Source: Achromobacter pulmonis
GTDB lineage: Bacteria > Pseudomonadota > Gammaproteobacteria > Burkholderiales > Burkholderiaceae_B
Length of the DNA: 64,000 nt
Direction of reading: 5' to 3'
Assembly: GCF_902859765.1 (NCBI RefSeq)
Contig: NZ_CADIJV010000012.1
Coordinates: 62,001 to 126,000, forward strand
This document shows, in pieces, positions 37,734 through 45,978 of this stretch (positions are counted from its first letter, which is position 1; every line of letters starts with the position of its first letter). Below the pieces are notes generated by a model. It did not search any database and was not told the DNA's origin. It saw only the letters and a program-made list of their open reading frames with translations. The position numbers and the translations under genes were made by a program.

Positions 37734-38891
37734 TCAACGCGCGGCCGCCACGTCCTTCGGCATCACTGTCGGGTCCTGCCCCTTGCCGGCATTGCTCCAG
37801 GCATGGCGCGTATAGCTGATGACCGCGGCGATCTCGACATCATTGAGCTGGGGACCGAACGCCGCCATGGCGGTGCCGGGCTTGCCCTTCAGCACGGTGT
37901 TGATCTGGACGTCTTTCGGGCCCAGCACAACCTTGTCTCCATCGAGGGCGGGGAAACTGCCCGGGATGCCCTTGCCGTTGGCCTGGTGACAGGCCACGCA
38001 ATTGGCGGCGAAGACCTTCTCGCCACGGGCAACCAGTTCGGCTTCCGTCCACTCTTTATTGGGATCGTCGGCGTTTGCCGCCATCTTCTTTTTCTGGTCC
38101 TCAACCCACTTATCGTAGTCCGCTTGCGCCAGGACTTCCACGACGATGGGCATGAAGGCGTGGTCCTTGCCGCACAGTTCGGCGCACTGGCCACGGTAGA
38201 TGCCGGGTTTTTCGGCGCGGAACCAGGCATCGCGCAGGAAACCGGGGATCGCATCCTGCTTGACGCCGAAGTCCGGAACCATCCACGAGTGGATGACGTC
38301 GGCGGCGGTCAGGACCACGCGCACCTTCTTGTCCACGGGCACCACCATGTGGTTGTCCGTTTCCATCAGGTAGAACTCGCCCTTGGGCTCGCGGCCTTCG
38401 ATCTGGGCGCGCGGCGTCGACAGGGTGGCGAGGAATTTGACGCCGGCGGCGGGGCCATCGAGGTATTCGTAGCCCCACTTCCACTGGTAGCCGGTGACCT
38501 TGACGGTCAGGTCGGCGCTGGAAGTGTCTTTCATGGCGACGACCGTCTTGGTGGCCGGCAACGCCATGGCGATGACGATGATGAAGGGGATGACCGTCCA
38601 GGCCACTTCCACGCCGAGGTGCTCGTGGAAGGTCGCGGCCTTGTGTCCGCGCGATTTCCGGTGCGCCCAGATGGAGTAGAACATCACTCCGAAGACGCCG
38701 ACGAAAATCACGATACAGATCGTGAGCAACAGCCAGTGCAACCACATCACATCACGCGTGATTTGCGTGACGCCTTCATGCAGGTTCAGCTGATTGACCT
38801 TCGGGCCGCCGGGCATGTCCTGCACCTGGGCAATGGCCGCGCTGCCAATCAGCAGCGCACAAGCGCCCAGTATCCCTCTCCACTTCTTCAT
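37734..38891 (-). CDS. ctaC: Cytochrome c oxidase subunit II with fused cytochrome c domain
   Basis: Subunit II accepts electrons from cytochrome c through the CuA centre. The 385-residue protein has a signal sequence (LGACALLIGSAAIAQVQD), two membrane helices, and the CuA motif GQCAELCGKDHAFMPIVV (cysteines about 239 and 243) with HSWMVPDFGVKQ (about 200). An additional class I cytochrome c domain at the C-terminus carries the heme motif CVACH (about 298-302) and a methionine ligand in the downstream region. Such fused domains are the mark of caa3-like oxidases. It is the first gene of the cox run, with a promoter 150 bp upstream. Confidence 0.96.
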   Translation of the reverse strand: MKKWRGILGACALLIGSAAIAQVQDMPGGPKVNQLNLHEGVTQITRDVMWLHWLLLTICIVIFVGVFGVMFYSIWAHRKSRGHKAATFHEHLGVEVAWTVIPFIIVIAMALPATKTVVAMKDTSSADLTVKVTGYQWKWGYEYLDGPAAGVKFLATLSTPRAQIEGREPKGEFYLMETDNHMVVPVDKKVRVVLTAADVIHSWMVPDFGVKQDAIPGFLRDAWFRAEKPGIYRGQCAELCGKDHAFMPIVVEVLAQADYDKWVEDQKKKMAANADDPNKEWTEAELVARGEKVFAANCVACHQANGKGIPGSFPALDGDKVVLGPKDVQINTVLKGKPGTAMAAFGPQLNDVEIAAVISYTRHAWSNAGKGQDPTVMPKDVAAAR

Positions 38892-39043
38892 GCTTACCTC
38901 GAAACACGGCGCGAGGGCCCTTGTCGCCTAGTGGCACGGATGTCACTGAACAGGACTACGCGCAATTATTAGATGGCAGGGTTAGGCAGGGGGAGATAGA
39001 GCGGCCCCCGCGTTCCCACTCGAAATCACAAAGAAACTGGCGG

Positions 39044-39072
39044 ATTATAGCGGACGCGCAAATGGATGTAAG
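39044..39072 (-). promoter_or_regulatory. Sigma-70-like promoter for the cox operon
   Basis: On the minus strand CTTACA (39072-39067) and TATAAT (39049-39044) are 17 bp apart, with a perfect -10 box. It lies 150 bp upstream of ctaC, leaving a 5' untranslated region with no open frame. Confidence 0.55.
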
Positions 39073-39183
39073 TTTGTGCTCTTGAATTCATACCGGCCGC
39101 CCCCATTTGCGCGCGTCCGTTGCGCACCAGGGTAAACAGGGGTGGCATAAAATCGCGGACAGTCTTATTAACAGCGCCTCAAG

Positions 39184-39990
39184 ATGCCCAAACAGCTGTC
39201 CGATCTGTATGCCGCCCTGGGCGCCCGCGCCCAGGAACCCGCCCCCGTCGGCGCGCACGCGCTATATATAGCGGGGCGCCGCTGCGGCTGGGCCACGCAT
39301 GCGGCCTGTGACGCGTTGCAAGGCGCCGCCCACATCCAGGCCGACGCCGACGCGCTGCGCATCGGCGCGGCCCTGGCCCCCGGCGCGGCGCTCGACGCCG
39401 TGCTGGAACAGGCCGCGCAACTGTTGCGCCAAGCCAACTGCCTGCGCGGTTGGCGCGATGAATTGCTGGACGTGCTGGACGGCGACACCGCGCTCGGCGT
39501 CATCGAGCGCGCCGCGGTGCGGCCGCTGGGCCTGCTGACCAAGGCCGTGCACCTGAACGCCTGGACCCCGGACGGCCGCATCTGGATCGCCCGGCGCGCG
39601 CTCAGCAAATCCACCGACCCCGGCATGTGGGACACCCTGGTGGGCGGACTGGCCGGCAGCGGCGAATCCCTGGACGCGGCGCTGGTGCGCGAATGCGGCG
39701 AGGAAGCCGGCCTGGACGCGCCGGACCTGGCGCAGCGCTCGCCGCTGCGCACCATCCTGCGTATCCATCGCCGCCTGCCCGAGGGTTACCAGGTCGAGGA
39801 TGTGCTCACCAGCACCTGCGTGCTGGCGGCCGACGCCCGCCCCGCCAACCGCGACGGCGAAGTCATGGAGATCGCCGCCGCCGACGTCGATACGGTGGTG
39901 CGGCGCGTGGCCGAGGGCGAATTCACGCTGGAAGCGGCCCTGGTGATCATCGAAGACATCATGCAGCGCCGCGCGGCCGGCGAAATCTGA
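39184..39990 (+). CDS. NUDIX hydrolase with DUF4743 N-terminal domain
   Basis: This 268-residue protein has a DUF4743-like N-terminal part (about residues 1-115, LLRQANCLRGWRDELLDV) and a Nudix domain. The Nudix box (GX5EX7REUXEEXGU pattern) lies at about residues 156-178, starting GLAGSGESL and ending RECGEEAGL. The close relatives are thiamin-pyrophosphokinase-related hydrolases such as the plant Nudix20/24 group. The substrate is not predictable here. It is divergent from the cox operon with 292 bp between the genes. Confidence 0.88.
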   Translation: MPKQLSDLYAALGARAQEPAPVGAHALYIAGRRCGWATHAACDALQGAAHIQADADALRIGAALAPGAALDAVLEQAAQLLRQANCLRGWRDELLDVLDGDTALGVIERAAVRPLGLLTKAVHLNAWTPDGRIWIARRALSKSTDPGMWDTLVGGLAGSGESLDAALVRECGEEAGLDAPDLAQRSPLRTILRIHRRLPEGYQVEDVLTSTCVLAADARPANRDGEVMEIAAADVDTVVRRVAEGEFTLEAALVIIEDIMQRRAAGEI

Positions 39991-40011
39991 GCCGGCGCGC
40001 GCGGCCCGCCA

Positions 40012-42783
40012 TCAGGCGCTGGCGCTTCCCGGCGCCGCTTCCGCGTCGCGCGGGTCGACTGCGCGCGCCCCGGCCTGGCGCGTCTCGACCTGCTGCGGCA
40101 TGACCGGCCGCGCATCGGCAGCCTGTGGCGCGGCCGAGGGGGCCGCCGACACGCCCGGCTCGACCGCCCGCAGCGCCTGCACCGCCCGCGTGTCGAGCTC
40201 GCTGTCGGCCGTCGCCCCCGCCGCTTCGGCCGCTTCCGCCGCCTGCGCCGGCGATGGCACGGGCGCCTGCGGCGCCGCCGCCGCGTTGTTCGCCTGCGAG
40301 AATTGTTTCCAGACCTCGATGGCGCGCAAGCGCTGCTTGGCCACCACCTGGATGCGCTCGCGCAGGTGCTCATCGCGCGCCAACAGGGCATGGAAATCGC
40401 GCGATGACAGCATCAACAGCTTGCTGTAACCCAGTGATGTCACCTCGGGCGCGATCTGCTGCTCGCCCAGCAGGCCAAGTTCACCGAAGAACTCGCCGCT
40501 GCCCAGCTCGATCATGGTGTTGTCCGGCAGGTGTACCGCCACCGCGCCCGAGGCCACGAAGCACATTTCCTCGCCATGCCGGCCCTTGGTCAGCACACGC
40601 TGGTCGGGCAGCGACAGGCGCGGCTTGAGCAGCTTGCTGATGGCGCGCAGCGAATCGGCCGACAGCCCCTCGAACAATGGCACGCGCTTGATCAGGTCGG
40701 CCGCGCTCATTTCGATGTCCAGCGGCGGATGGGTGTCGATATGAGCCCAGCGGCTCTCCAATTGCGCCATCAGGTCGGCGTACACTTCGCCGCTGATCAG
40801 GAACTGCTCGAGCATGTCGCGGTAGCGGATCCGCTCCAGCTCGCGCGCCACCCGGCCCAGATAGCTCTCCTGCAGCCACTGCGCATACGACGGATACTGC
40901 AGGTTCAGCGCCTGCATGGCGTTCTCGATCAGGTCCAGCCGGCGCTGGTGCAGCGCCACGATGCGCTGCGTGGCGGTCTCGCCCAACAACGGTGAAATCT
41001 GTTCGCGCGCGAACACGATCAGGCGCTGCGCCACCGACCGCTTGCTCATCAAGTTGGCGAAACGCTGGCCCAGCTCGCGCGCCAGCCAGCCCTGGAAGCC
41101 GAACAGGTAGTGCAGCCGCAGGGCCAGCCGGAACGCGGTGGAATAGCGTACATCGGCGACGATGGCGCGCTCGAAGCCCGCCACCCCGCCCATGCGGATC
41201 GCATCCTCCAGGCGTTCGGCCCGCGCCAGCAGCGTTTCCGCCATGCGCCAGTCGACGATCTGCGCCTTGAGGATATCGAAGAACATTTCTTCCTCGCGCT
41301 GTGCCACGATCGCCAGCCCGACGGCCACGCGCTGTTCGTCGCTCATCTGGCTGACCTGACCATCGTGCACGCTGGTCAGGCTGGCATCGAACACGGCGCG
41401 GATGCGATCACGCACTTCCGTGCCGATATGCTCGGTCTTGGCCACCTCGTCGGTCTTGCCCTGCAGGTCTTCCAGCGCCACCGCCAGCGCCTGGTTGCGG
41501 ATGGTGCGTTCGACCGGCGACAACTGGTTCAACCCCAGCATGCGGATCAGCGGCCGCAGGCTGATGCCATTGACGAACAGCGTCAGCAACACGAAGCCGG
41601 TGGTGGCCACGGCGATGAACTGGCGAGCCTCTTCGGGTACACCGGTCTGCTCGGTCACGGCCAGCGCCAACGCCAGCGACACCGCGCCGCGCAGGCCGCC
41701 CCACAGCATCACCGCCTTATAGGGATTGCTGACCTTGGTGCCGAGCCGGGTCAGGCCCAGCAGCGGCAGCAGGCCGAATACCACAATGGCGCGCGCCACC
41801 AGCGTCGCCACGAACACCACCGCCACCAGCACCAGTTCCTGCCAGTCGGCCGCCGCCATCAGCTTGGGGATCAACATGGCCGCGAACAGAAAGATCAGGG
41901 AGTTGGCCCAGAAGCCGAACTGTTCCCAGGCACTCGACAGGTACTCGAAGGTAGTTGGCGACATGCGGGTACGGCCGGTCGACCCGACCACCAGGCCGGC
42001 GATCACCGTGGCGACCACGCCCGACACATTGAGGTAGTGCTCGGAGATGAAGAAAGACAGGTAGGCCAGCGTCAGGGTCAGCGTGATCTCGGCGGTGGGA
42101 AAGCCGCGCAGCCAGGCAAACAGGAAGCAAGCCAGCCGCCCCATGGCGTAGCCGGCGATGCCGCCGCCGATGAAGTGCACGATGAAGTCATTGAAAATGC
42201 CGCTGACACTGAGTTCGCCATGACCACCCAGCACAGCCAGCAGCACCGAATACAGGGCAATGGACGCGGCGTCGTTGAACAGGCTTTCACCTTCCACCAG
42301 CGTGGTCAGCCGCTTGGGCGCGCCCACTTCGCGGAAAATGCCGACCACGGCCACCGGGTCGGTCGTGGCCACGATGGCGCCCAGCAGCAGGCACACCACC
42401 AGGCCATAGGAAGAAATGGCGTCCAGCGTCACCCCGACCACCACGGTGCATACCACCACCGCCACAATCGCCATCATCAGGATCGGGCCGATATCGTCCA
42501 TCAGACGCCGTACGTTCATGGCCAGCGCGGTCTCGAACAGCAGCACCGGCAGGAACACCATCAGGAAGGTCTCGGAGGAAATCTCGAAGCGTTCCAGCGA
42601 GTCGAGGAAATCGGCAATCCAGCTGGGCGCCCAGCCATGGAGATGCACGACGATCCCCAGCAGGCAACCGACGATCGCCAGCAGCACCGAATACGGCAGC
42701 TTGAGGCGGCCGGCCAGCGGCGGCATGAAGCACACCAGGGTGAGGAGACCGGCCAGGCCGAATACGAGAAACCCTACATCCAT
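40012..42783 (-). CDS. Na+/H+ antiporter (NhaP/CPA1) fused to a cyclic-nucleotide-binding domain
   Basis: This is a 923-residue inner-membrane protein. Residues 1-420 form a CPA1 antiporter core with about 12 helices; GAIVATTDPVAVVGIFREVG and TLVEGESLFNDAASIALY carry the ion-binding acidic residues, and WGGLRGAVSLALALAV is the helix 10 signature. A cytosolic coil-rich region (about 440-690) leads to a cyclic-nucleotide-binding domain (about 690-815) with SGEFFGELGLLGEQQ near residue 765. The last 100 residues are Ala/Pro-rich. The ATG at 42783 puts the first helix at the N-terminus; an upstream extension lacks support. The phosphodiesterase-like gene is divergent from it. Confidence 0.9.
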   Translation of the reverse strand: MDVGFLVFGLAGLLTLVCFMPPLAGRLKLPYSVLLAIVGCLLGIVVHLHGWAPSWIADFLDSLERFEISSETFLMVFLPVLLFETALAMNVRRLMDDIGPILMMAIVAVVVCTVVVGVTLDAISSYGLVVCLLLGAIVATTDPVAVVGIFREVGAPKRLTTLVEGESLFNDAASIALYSVLLAVLGGHGELSVSGIFNDFIVHFIGGGIAGYAMGRLACFLFAWLRGFPTAEITLTLTLAYLSFFISEHYLNVSGVVATVIAGLVVGSTGRTRMSPTTFEYLSSAWEQFGFWANSLIFLFAAMLIPKLMAAADWQELVLVAVVFVATLVARAIVVFGLLPLLGLTRLGTKVSNPYKAVMLWGGLRGAVSLALALAVTEQTGVPEEARQFIAVATTGFVLLTLFVNGISLRPLIRMLGLNQLSPVERTIRNQALAVALEDLQGKTDEVAKTEHIGTEVRDRIRAVFDASLTSVHDGQVSQMSDEQRVAVGLAIVAQREEEMFFDILKAQIVDWRMAETLLARAERLEDAIRMGGVAGFERAIVADVRYSTAFRLALRLHYLFGFQGWLARELGQRFANLMSKRSVAQRLIVFAREQISPLLGETATQRIVALHQRRLDLIENAMQALNLQYPSYAQWLQESYLGRVARELERIRYRDMLEQFLISGEVYADLMAQLESRWAHIDTHPPLDIEMSAADLIKRVPLFEGLSADSLRAISKLLKPRLSLPDQRVLTKGRHGEEMCFVASGAVAVHLPDNTMIELGSGEFFGELGLLGEQQIAPEVTSLGYSKLLMLSSRDFHALLARDEHLRERIQVVAKQRLRAIEVWKQFSQANNAAAAPQAPVPSPAQAAEAAEAAGATADSELDTRAVQALRAVEPGVSAAPSAAPQAADARPVMPQQVETRQAGARAVDPRDAEAAPGSASA

Positions 42784-42971
42784 GGAAAACGCCCGCGTCC
42801 CGATCATGAAGCTTGTGAGAAGTTTCACAAGAATAGCGGGTTTCCGGCCGATTCCGGCGAGCGGCCATGACGGTGCACGTTTCGTTACCCCGATCGCGCC
42901 GCCCGATGCGCGCCGGGACGCGTTTTTTCGGTAAGGTAGAAGCCCGTGCACAAACTTCGCAGGAGCCGCAC

Positions 42972-43814
42972 TTGGCACGCGTCCACACCCTGGCCCGCCG
43001 CAACGATGCCCCGGCCATGCTCGTCCAATTGACCGATTGCCATCTGTTCGGCGAACCCGACACGGTGATGCTGGGCGTCAACACCGACGCCAGCCTGCGC
43101 GCGGTGCTGCGCCAGATCGAAGCCGACGGCAAGCACCCCGACCTGCTGCTGGCGACCGGCGACCTGTCCCAGGACGGCGAGCCCGCGGCCTACCGGCGCC
43201 TGGCCGCCATGCTGGGCGCCGCGCCCGCGCTGGAGGGCGCCCGGATCCGCTGCCTGCCCGGCAACCATGACCTGCCCGCCGCCATGCGCCAGGAACTGCC
43301 CGACTGGTCGGCCCCGGTCAGCGACGTGGGCGCCTGGCGCGTGGTTTCGCTGGACACCACCGTGCCCGGCTCGAACGCCGGGCACCTGCCCGACAGCCAA
43401 CTGGATCTGCTGGAAGCCGCGCTGGCCGCAGCGCCCGGCCGGCATACCTTGCTGGCCATGCACCACAACCCCATGCAGATCGACAGTCACTGGCATGACT
43501 CGATGATGATCGACAACCCGCAGGCGCTGTTCAAGTTGCTGACGCGCTGGCCGCAAGTGCGCGTGCTGCTGTGGGGCCATGTGCACCATGAATTCGACCG
43601 CCGCCGCCACAACCTGCGCATGCTGGCCACGCCGTCCACCTGCTTCCAGTTCAGCATCCGCGACGGCAAGCACGTGGTCGACAACCTGGCGCCCGGCTAC
43701 CGCTGGATCAAGCTCTACCAGGACGGTTCCATGGCCACCGGCGTGCGGCGCGTGCAGGATGCGCTGTGGCACACGGCCACGCAACCCGATCCGGACAGCA
43801 TGCGGGCGGCTTGA
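42972..43814 (+). CDS. CpdA-like 3',5'-cyclic AMP phosphodiesterase
   Basis: This is a 280-residue calcineurin-like metallophosphatase. The metal motifs appear in order: LTDCHLF, ATGDLSQDGE, CLPGNHDLP, AMHHNPM and LLWGHVHHEF, matching class III cAMP phosphodiesterases (CpdA). I chose the TTG at 42972 because AGGAG lies 7 bp upstream and the first D/H motif then follows about 20 residues in. An ATG at 43017 (MLVQLTD) is the alternative. It faces an antiporter with a cyclic-nucleotide-binding domain, suggesting a shared signal. Confidence 0.85.
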   Translation: MARVHTLARRNDAPAMLVQLTDCHLFGEPDTVMLGVNTDASLRAVLRQIEADGKHPDLLLATGDLSQDGEPAAYRRLAAMLGAAPALEGARIRCLPGNHDLPAAMRQELPDWSAPVSDVGAWRVVSLDTTVPGSNAGHLPDSQLDLLEAALAAAPGRHTLLAMHHNPMQIDSHWHDSMMIDNPQALFKLLTRWPQVRVLLWGHVHHEFDRRRHNLRMLATPSTCFQFSIRDGKHVVDNLAPGYRWIKLYQDGSMATGVRRVQDALWHTATQPDPDSMRAA

Positions 43815-43838
43815 GCGCCGCACGCTGCGCGCGCGCAT

Positions 43839-43935
43839 AAAAAACGGGGCACCATATGCGTGGTGCCCCGCAAGCATCCGTCTCATAGGGGAGGGGAAAG
43901 AGGAGAAGCCGAGACGGATGACAAGACTGCCAACC
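43839..43935 (-). ncRNA. Putative small RNA with pyrimidine-rich (anti-Shine-Dalgarno-like) loop
   Basis: On the minus strand, a 10-bp stem CATCCGTCTC/GAGACGGATG (43911-43920 with 43875-43884) holds a 26-nt loop that is almost all C and U (CTTCTCCTCTTTCCCCTCCC). It is followed 4 nt later by a 10-bp terminator stem CGGGGCACCA/TGGTGCCCCG (43870-43861 with 43854-43845) and six U. The layout (C/U loop, then rho-independent terminator) is that of trans-acting anti-SD sRNAs such as CcsR and Burkholderia ncS types. No open frame lies here. The 5' end is not determined. Confidence 0.65.
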
Positions 43936-44090
43936 AAAGTTCGCGGTCTACGTGAAGTTAGGCGGCGCGTGCTCCATTAAGTTTCTGAAAACGCGCGTTA
44001 ATTCGGGGTGAATTTGTATCAATTTATTGGCTTGACGCCACAACGGCCCCGGCGGCGCCCGTCCCCGGTGCCACGCCTGTGTCACCGCAA

Positions 44091-44117
44091 AAGAAAAGGG
44101 CCGCGATCGCGGCCCTT
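44091..44117 (-). terminator. rpoH terminator
   Basis: AAGGGCCGC and GCGGCCCTT (44096-44117) form a stem around GATC. On the minus strand it is followed by TTCTT, 21 bp beyond the rpoH stop codon. Confidence 0.75.
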
Positions 44118-44137
44118 GGCATGCTTGCAGCGAGGAA

Positions 44138-45022
44138 TCAGGCAGCCAGGCTGCCACGCATCTTCTTCAACGCGGCGGCTTCGATCTGGCGGATACGCTC
44201 GGCCGACACGCCGAATTCCTGTGCCAGCTCATGCAGCGTGGCGCCACCGTCATCCTGCAGCCAACGGGCTTCGACGATGCGGCGCGAACGCGGGTCCAGC
44301 GCTTCCAGCGCGCTCGACAGCCCCGCGCTCTGCAACTGGTCGCGCGCGGCGCGTTCCAGCACGCGGGTCGGTTCCTGGCGGCCGTCGTCGGACAGGTAGG
44401 CGATGGGCGCGAAGCTGTCGTCATCGTCGTCCTGGTTTTCGAGCGACATGTCGCGGCCGGACATGCGCACTTCCATTTCGCTGACGTCTTCGCGGCGCAC
44501 GTTGAGTTCGCGCGCGATGTGATCGACCTGGTCCGGATCCAGCGTCTGGCCGTCCGGGCGCATGCTGCGCAGATTGAAGAACAGCTTGCGCTGGGCCTTG
44601 GTGGTCGCCACCTTGACCAGGCGCCAGTTGCGGATGATGTATTCGTGGATTTCGGCCTTGATCCAGTGCACGGCGAACGACACCAGGCGCACGCCGCGCT
44701 CGGGATCGAAGCGCTTGACGGCCTTCATGAGGCCGACATTGCCTTCCTGGATCAGGTCGGCATGGGGCAATCCGTAGCCCAGGTACTGGCGCGCCACCGA
44801 CACCACCAGGCGCAGGTGCGACAGCACCAGCTCGCGCGCCGCGCCCAGGTCTTCGCTGTCGCGCAGGCGGCGACCGAGTTCGGTTTCACGTTCGGCCGAC
44901 AACACCGGCAGGCGGTTCACGGCCGAGATGTAGGCATCAATGGTGCCAAGTGCGCCCGGATTGGCGATGGCCAACGCCAGGGCGTTGCCGGAAGTGGCCA
45001 ACGAGGTACTGGGTTGCTTCAT
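44138..45022 (-). CDS. rpoH: RNA polymerase sigma-32 factor RpoH
   Basis: RpoH directs transcription of heat-shock genes. The 294-residue protein has region 2 (DLIQEGNVGLMKAVKRFDPE, RLVSFAVHWIKAEIHEYIIR), the RpoH box QRKLFFNLR (about 144-152) that distinguishes heat-shock sigma factors, and region 4 HTH at the C-terminus (ATLHELAQEFGVSAERIRQI). The ATG at 45022 gives the common MKQPS start. The upstream gap holds a perfect CIRCE element, implying HrcA control on top of the usual stress regulation. A terminator lies just downstream. Confidence 0.97.
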   Translation of the reverse strand: MKQPSTSLATSGNALALAIANPGALGTIDAYISAVNRLPVLSAERETELGRRLRDSEDLGAARELVLSHLRLVVSVARQYLGYGLPHADLIQEGNVGLMKAVKRFDPERGVRLVSFAVHWIKAEIHEYIIRNWRLVKVATTKAQRKLFFNLRSMRPDGQTLDPDQVDHIARELNVRREDVSEMEVRMSGRDMSLENQDDDDDSFAPIAYLSDDGRQEPTRVLERAARDQLQSAGLSSALEALDPRSRRIVEARWLQDDGGATLHELAQEFGVSAERIRQIEAAALKKMRGSLAA

Positions 45023-45068
45023 TGCGGCGGTCTCCGGAAAGCGAAGGGGTAAAGACATGGATTCGATG

Positions 45069-45095
45069 TTAGCACTCTAGCAAAGGGAGTGCTAA
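45069..45095. promoter_or_regulatory. CIRCE element (HrcA operator) upstream of rpoH
   Basis: TTAGCACTC (45069-45077), 9 bp, GAGTGCTAA (45087-45095): an exact match to the CIRCE consensus TTAGCACTC-N9-GAGTGCTAA bound by the HrcA repressor. It lies 47 bp upstream of the rpoH ATG, downstream of a TTGACG -35-like box on the same strand. Confidence 0.9.
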
Positions 45096-45133
45096 TTCGA
45101 CTATTGCGGCGCGTCAAAGTTTCGTTTTTCCGG

Positions 45134-45148
45134 TATGTCCCTATTTTA
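45134..45148. repeat. TATGTCCCTATTTTA repeat copy
   Basis: This copy matches TATGTCCCTATATTA at 48089-48103 (one mismatch) and the reverse-oriented AAATAGGG-type copies near 48000 and 48130. A short dispersed element related to RAYT-type repeats is likely. Confidence 0.4.
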
Positions 45149-45192
45149 AATCCACACCGGTTGCCGGACCTGCGCCGGCCGGGAGCTTGCGC

Positions 45193-45882
45193 CTACCAGC
45201 CCAGCCGTTTCAGGCCGGCCGCGGTGGCCTCGCCGTCCGGACGCACGAACAACGCGCCACGGGGATCCATATAGATCTGGTACTTCGCGCCGTCGAACAG
45301 CGGCATATAGGCCGCGCTGCCAAATTGGACATCGACGAACGGGAACCAGTTCGGAAAGCGCTGCTTGAGCGAACCCAGGTCCGGCGCCGGCCAGTCATCC
45401 AGCGCATGGACGGATCGGGTGGCCGATGCCTCGCGCGCGGCGTCGCTGTAGCGGCCCGACAGGCGTTCCAGGCGGTACAGCGGCGGCGCGCCGGCCATCA
45501 GGGCCGGCAGACGCCAACGCACCACCCGCGCATCGATCTGCCACTGGTCGCCGTAGAGCACGTACGGCTTGTCGCCCACGCCTGACGCGCTGGCATTGAC
45601 CAGGAACTGACCCTCAGCCTGCTGGCGCACCTCGATGCGGGCCACGGGTTCGTCGGCGGTCAGGCGGAAGAACTGCACCAGCGACAACGCCAGCAACCCC
45701 GACACCCCGCCCAGTAGCAGCAGCATCAGGCCGAACAGGCGCCGCACCGGGCGGAACTGGAAGGTACGCCGGCCGCGCTCATCACGCGGGCCGCCGCGGC
45801 CCAACAGCATCGCCAGGCCCGGCAGGAATACGACCACCGCGGCCAGCAAGATCCAGACGAAGGGAGCGATTCCGTTGATCAA
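45193..45882 (-). CDS. Inner-membrane protein of unknown function
   Basis: This is a 229-residue protein with two N-terminal membrane helices (PFVWILLAAVVVFLPGLAML and LFGLMLLLLGGVSGLLALSL). The rest (about residues 75-229) is a periplasmic or cytoplasmic beta-rich domain with YVLYGDQWQIDARVVRWRLP, RLERLSGRYSDAA and MDPRGALFVRPDG. Homologues in Bordetella-type genomes are sometimes annotated as cation/multidrug efflux proteins, but nothing here supports transport. It follows fghA on the minus strand, about 96 bp away. Confidence 0.7.
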   Translation of the reverse strand: MINGIAPFVWILLAAVVVFLPGLAMLLGRGGPRDERGRRTFQFRPVRRLFGLMLLLLGGVSGLLALSLVQFFRLTADEPVARIEVRQQAEGQFLVNASASGVGDKPYVLYGDQWQIDARVVRWRLPALMAGAPPLYRLERLSGRYSDAAREASATRSVHALDDWPAPDLGSLKQRFPNWFPFVDVQFGSAAYMPLFDGAKYQIYMDPRGALFVRPDGEATAAGLKRLGW

Positions 45883-45978
45883 ATCAGGCGATCCTATGCG
45901 GGGAACGCCGTGGTCGGGCCCCGGACGCCAGGCGTCGCGGGCCTGCCACGGCAGGCCGCCCAGTATAGAAGCGAGGCA

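Noticed and set aside
43815-44137. CsrA-binding sponge RNA on the plus strand (GGA-rich loop)
   Set aside because: The plus strand has a GGA-rich loop, but the terminator T run is only on the minus strand, so transcription is expected from the minus strand.
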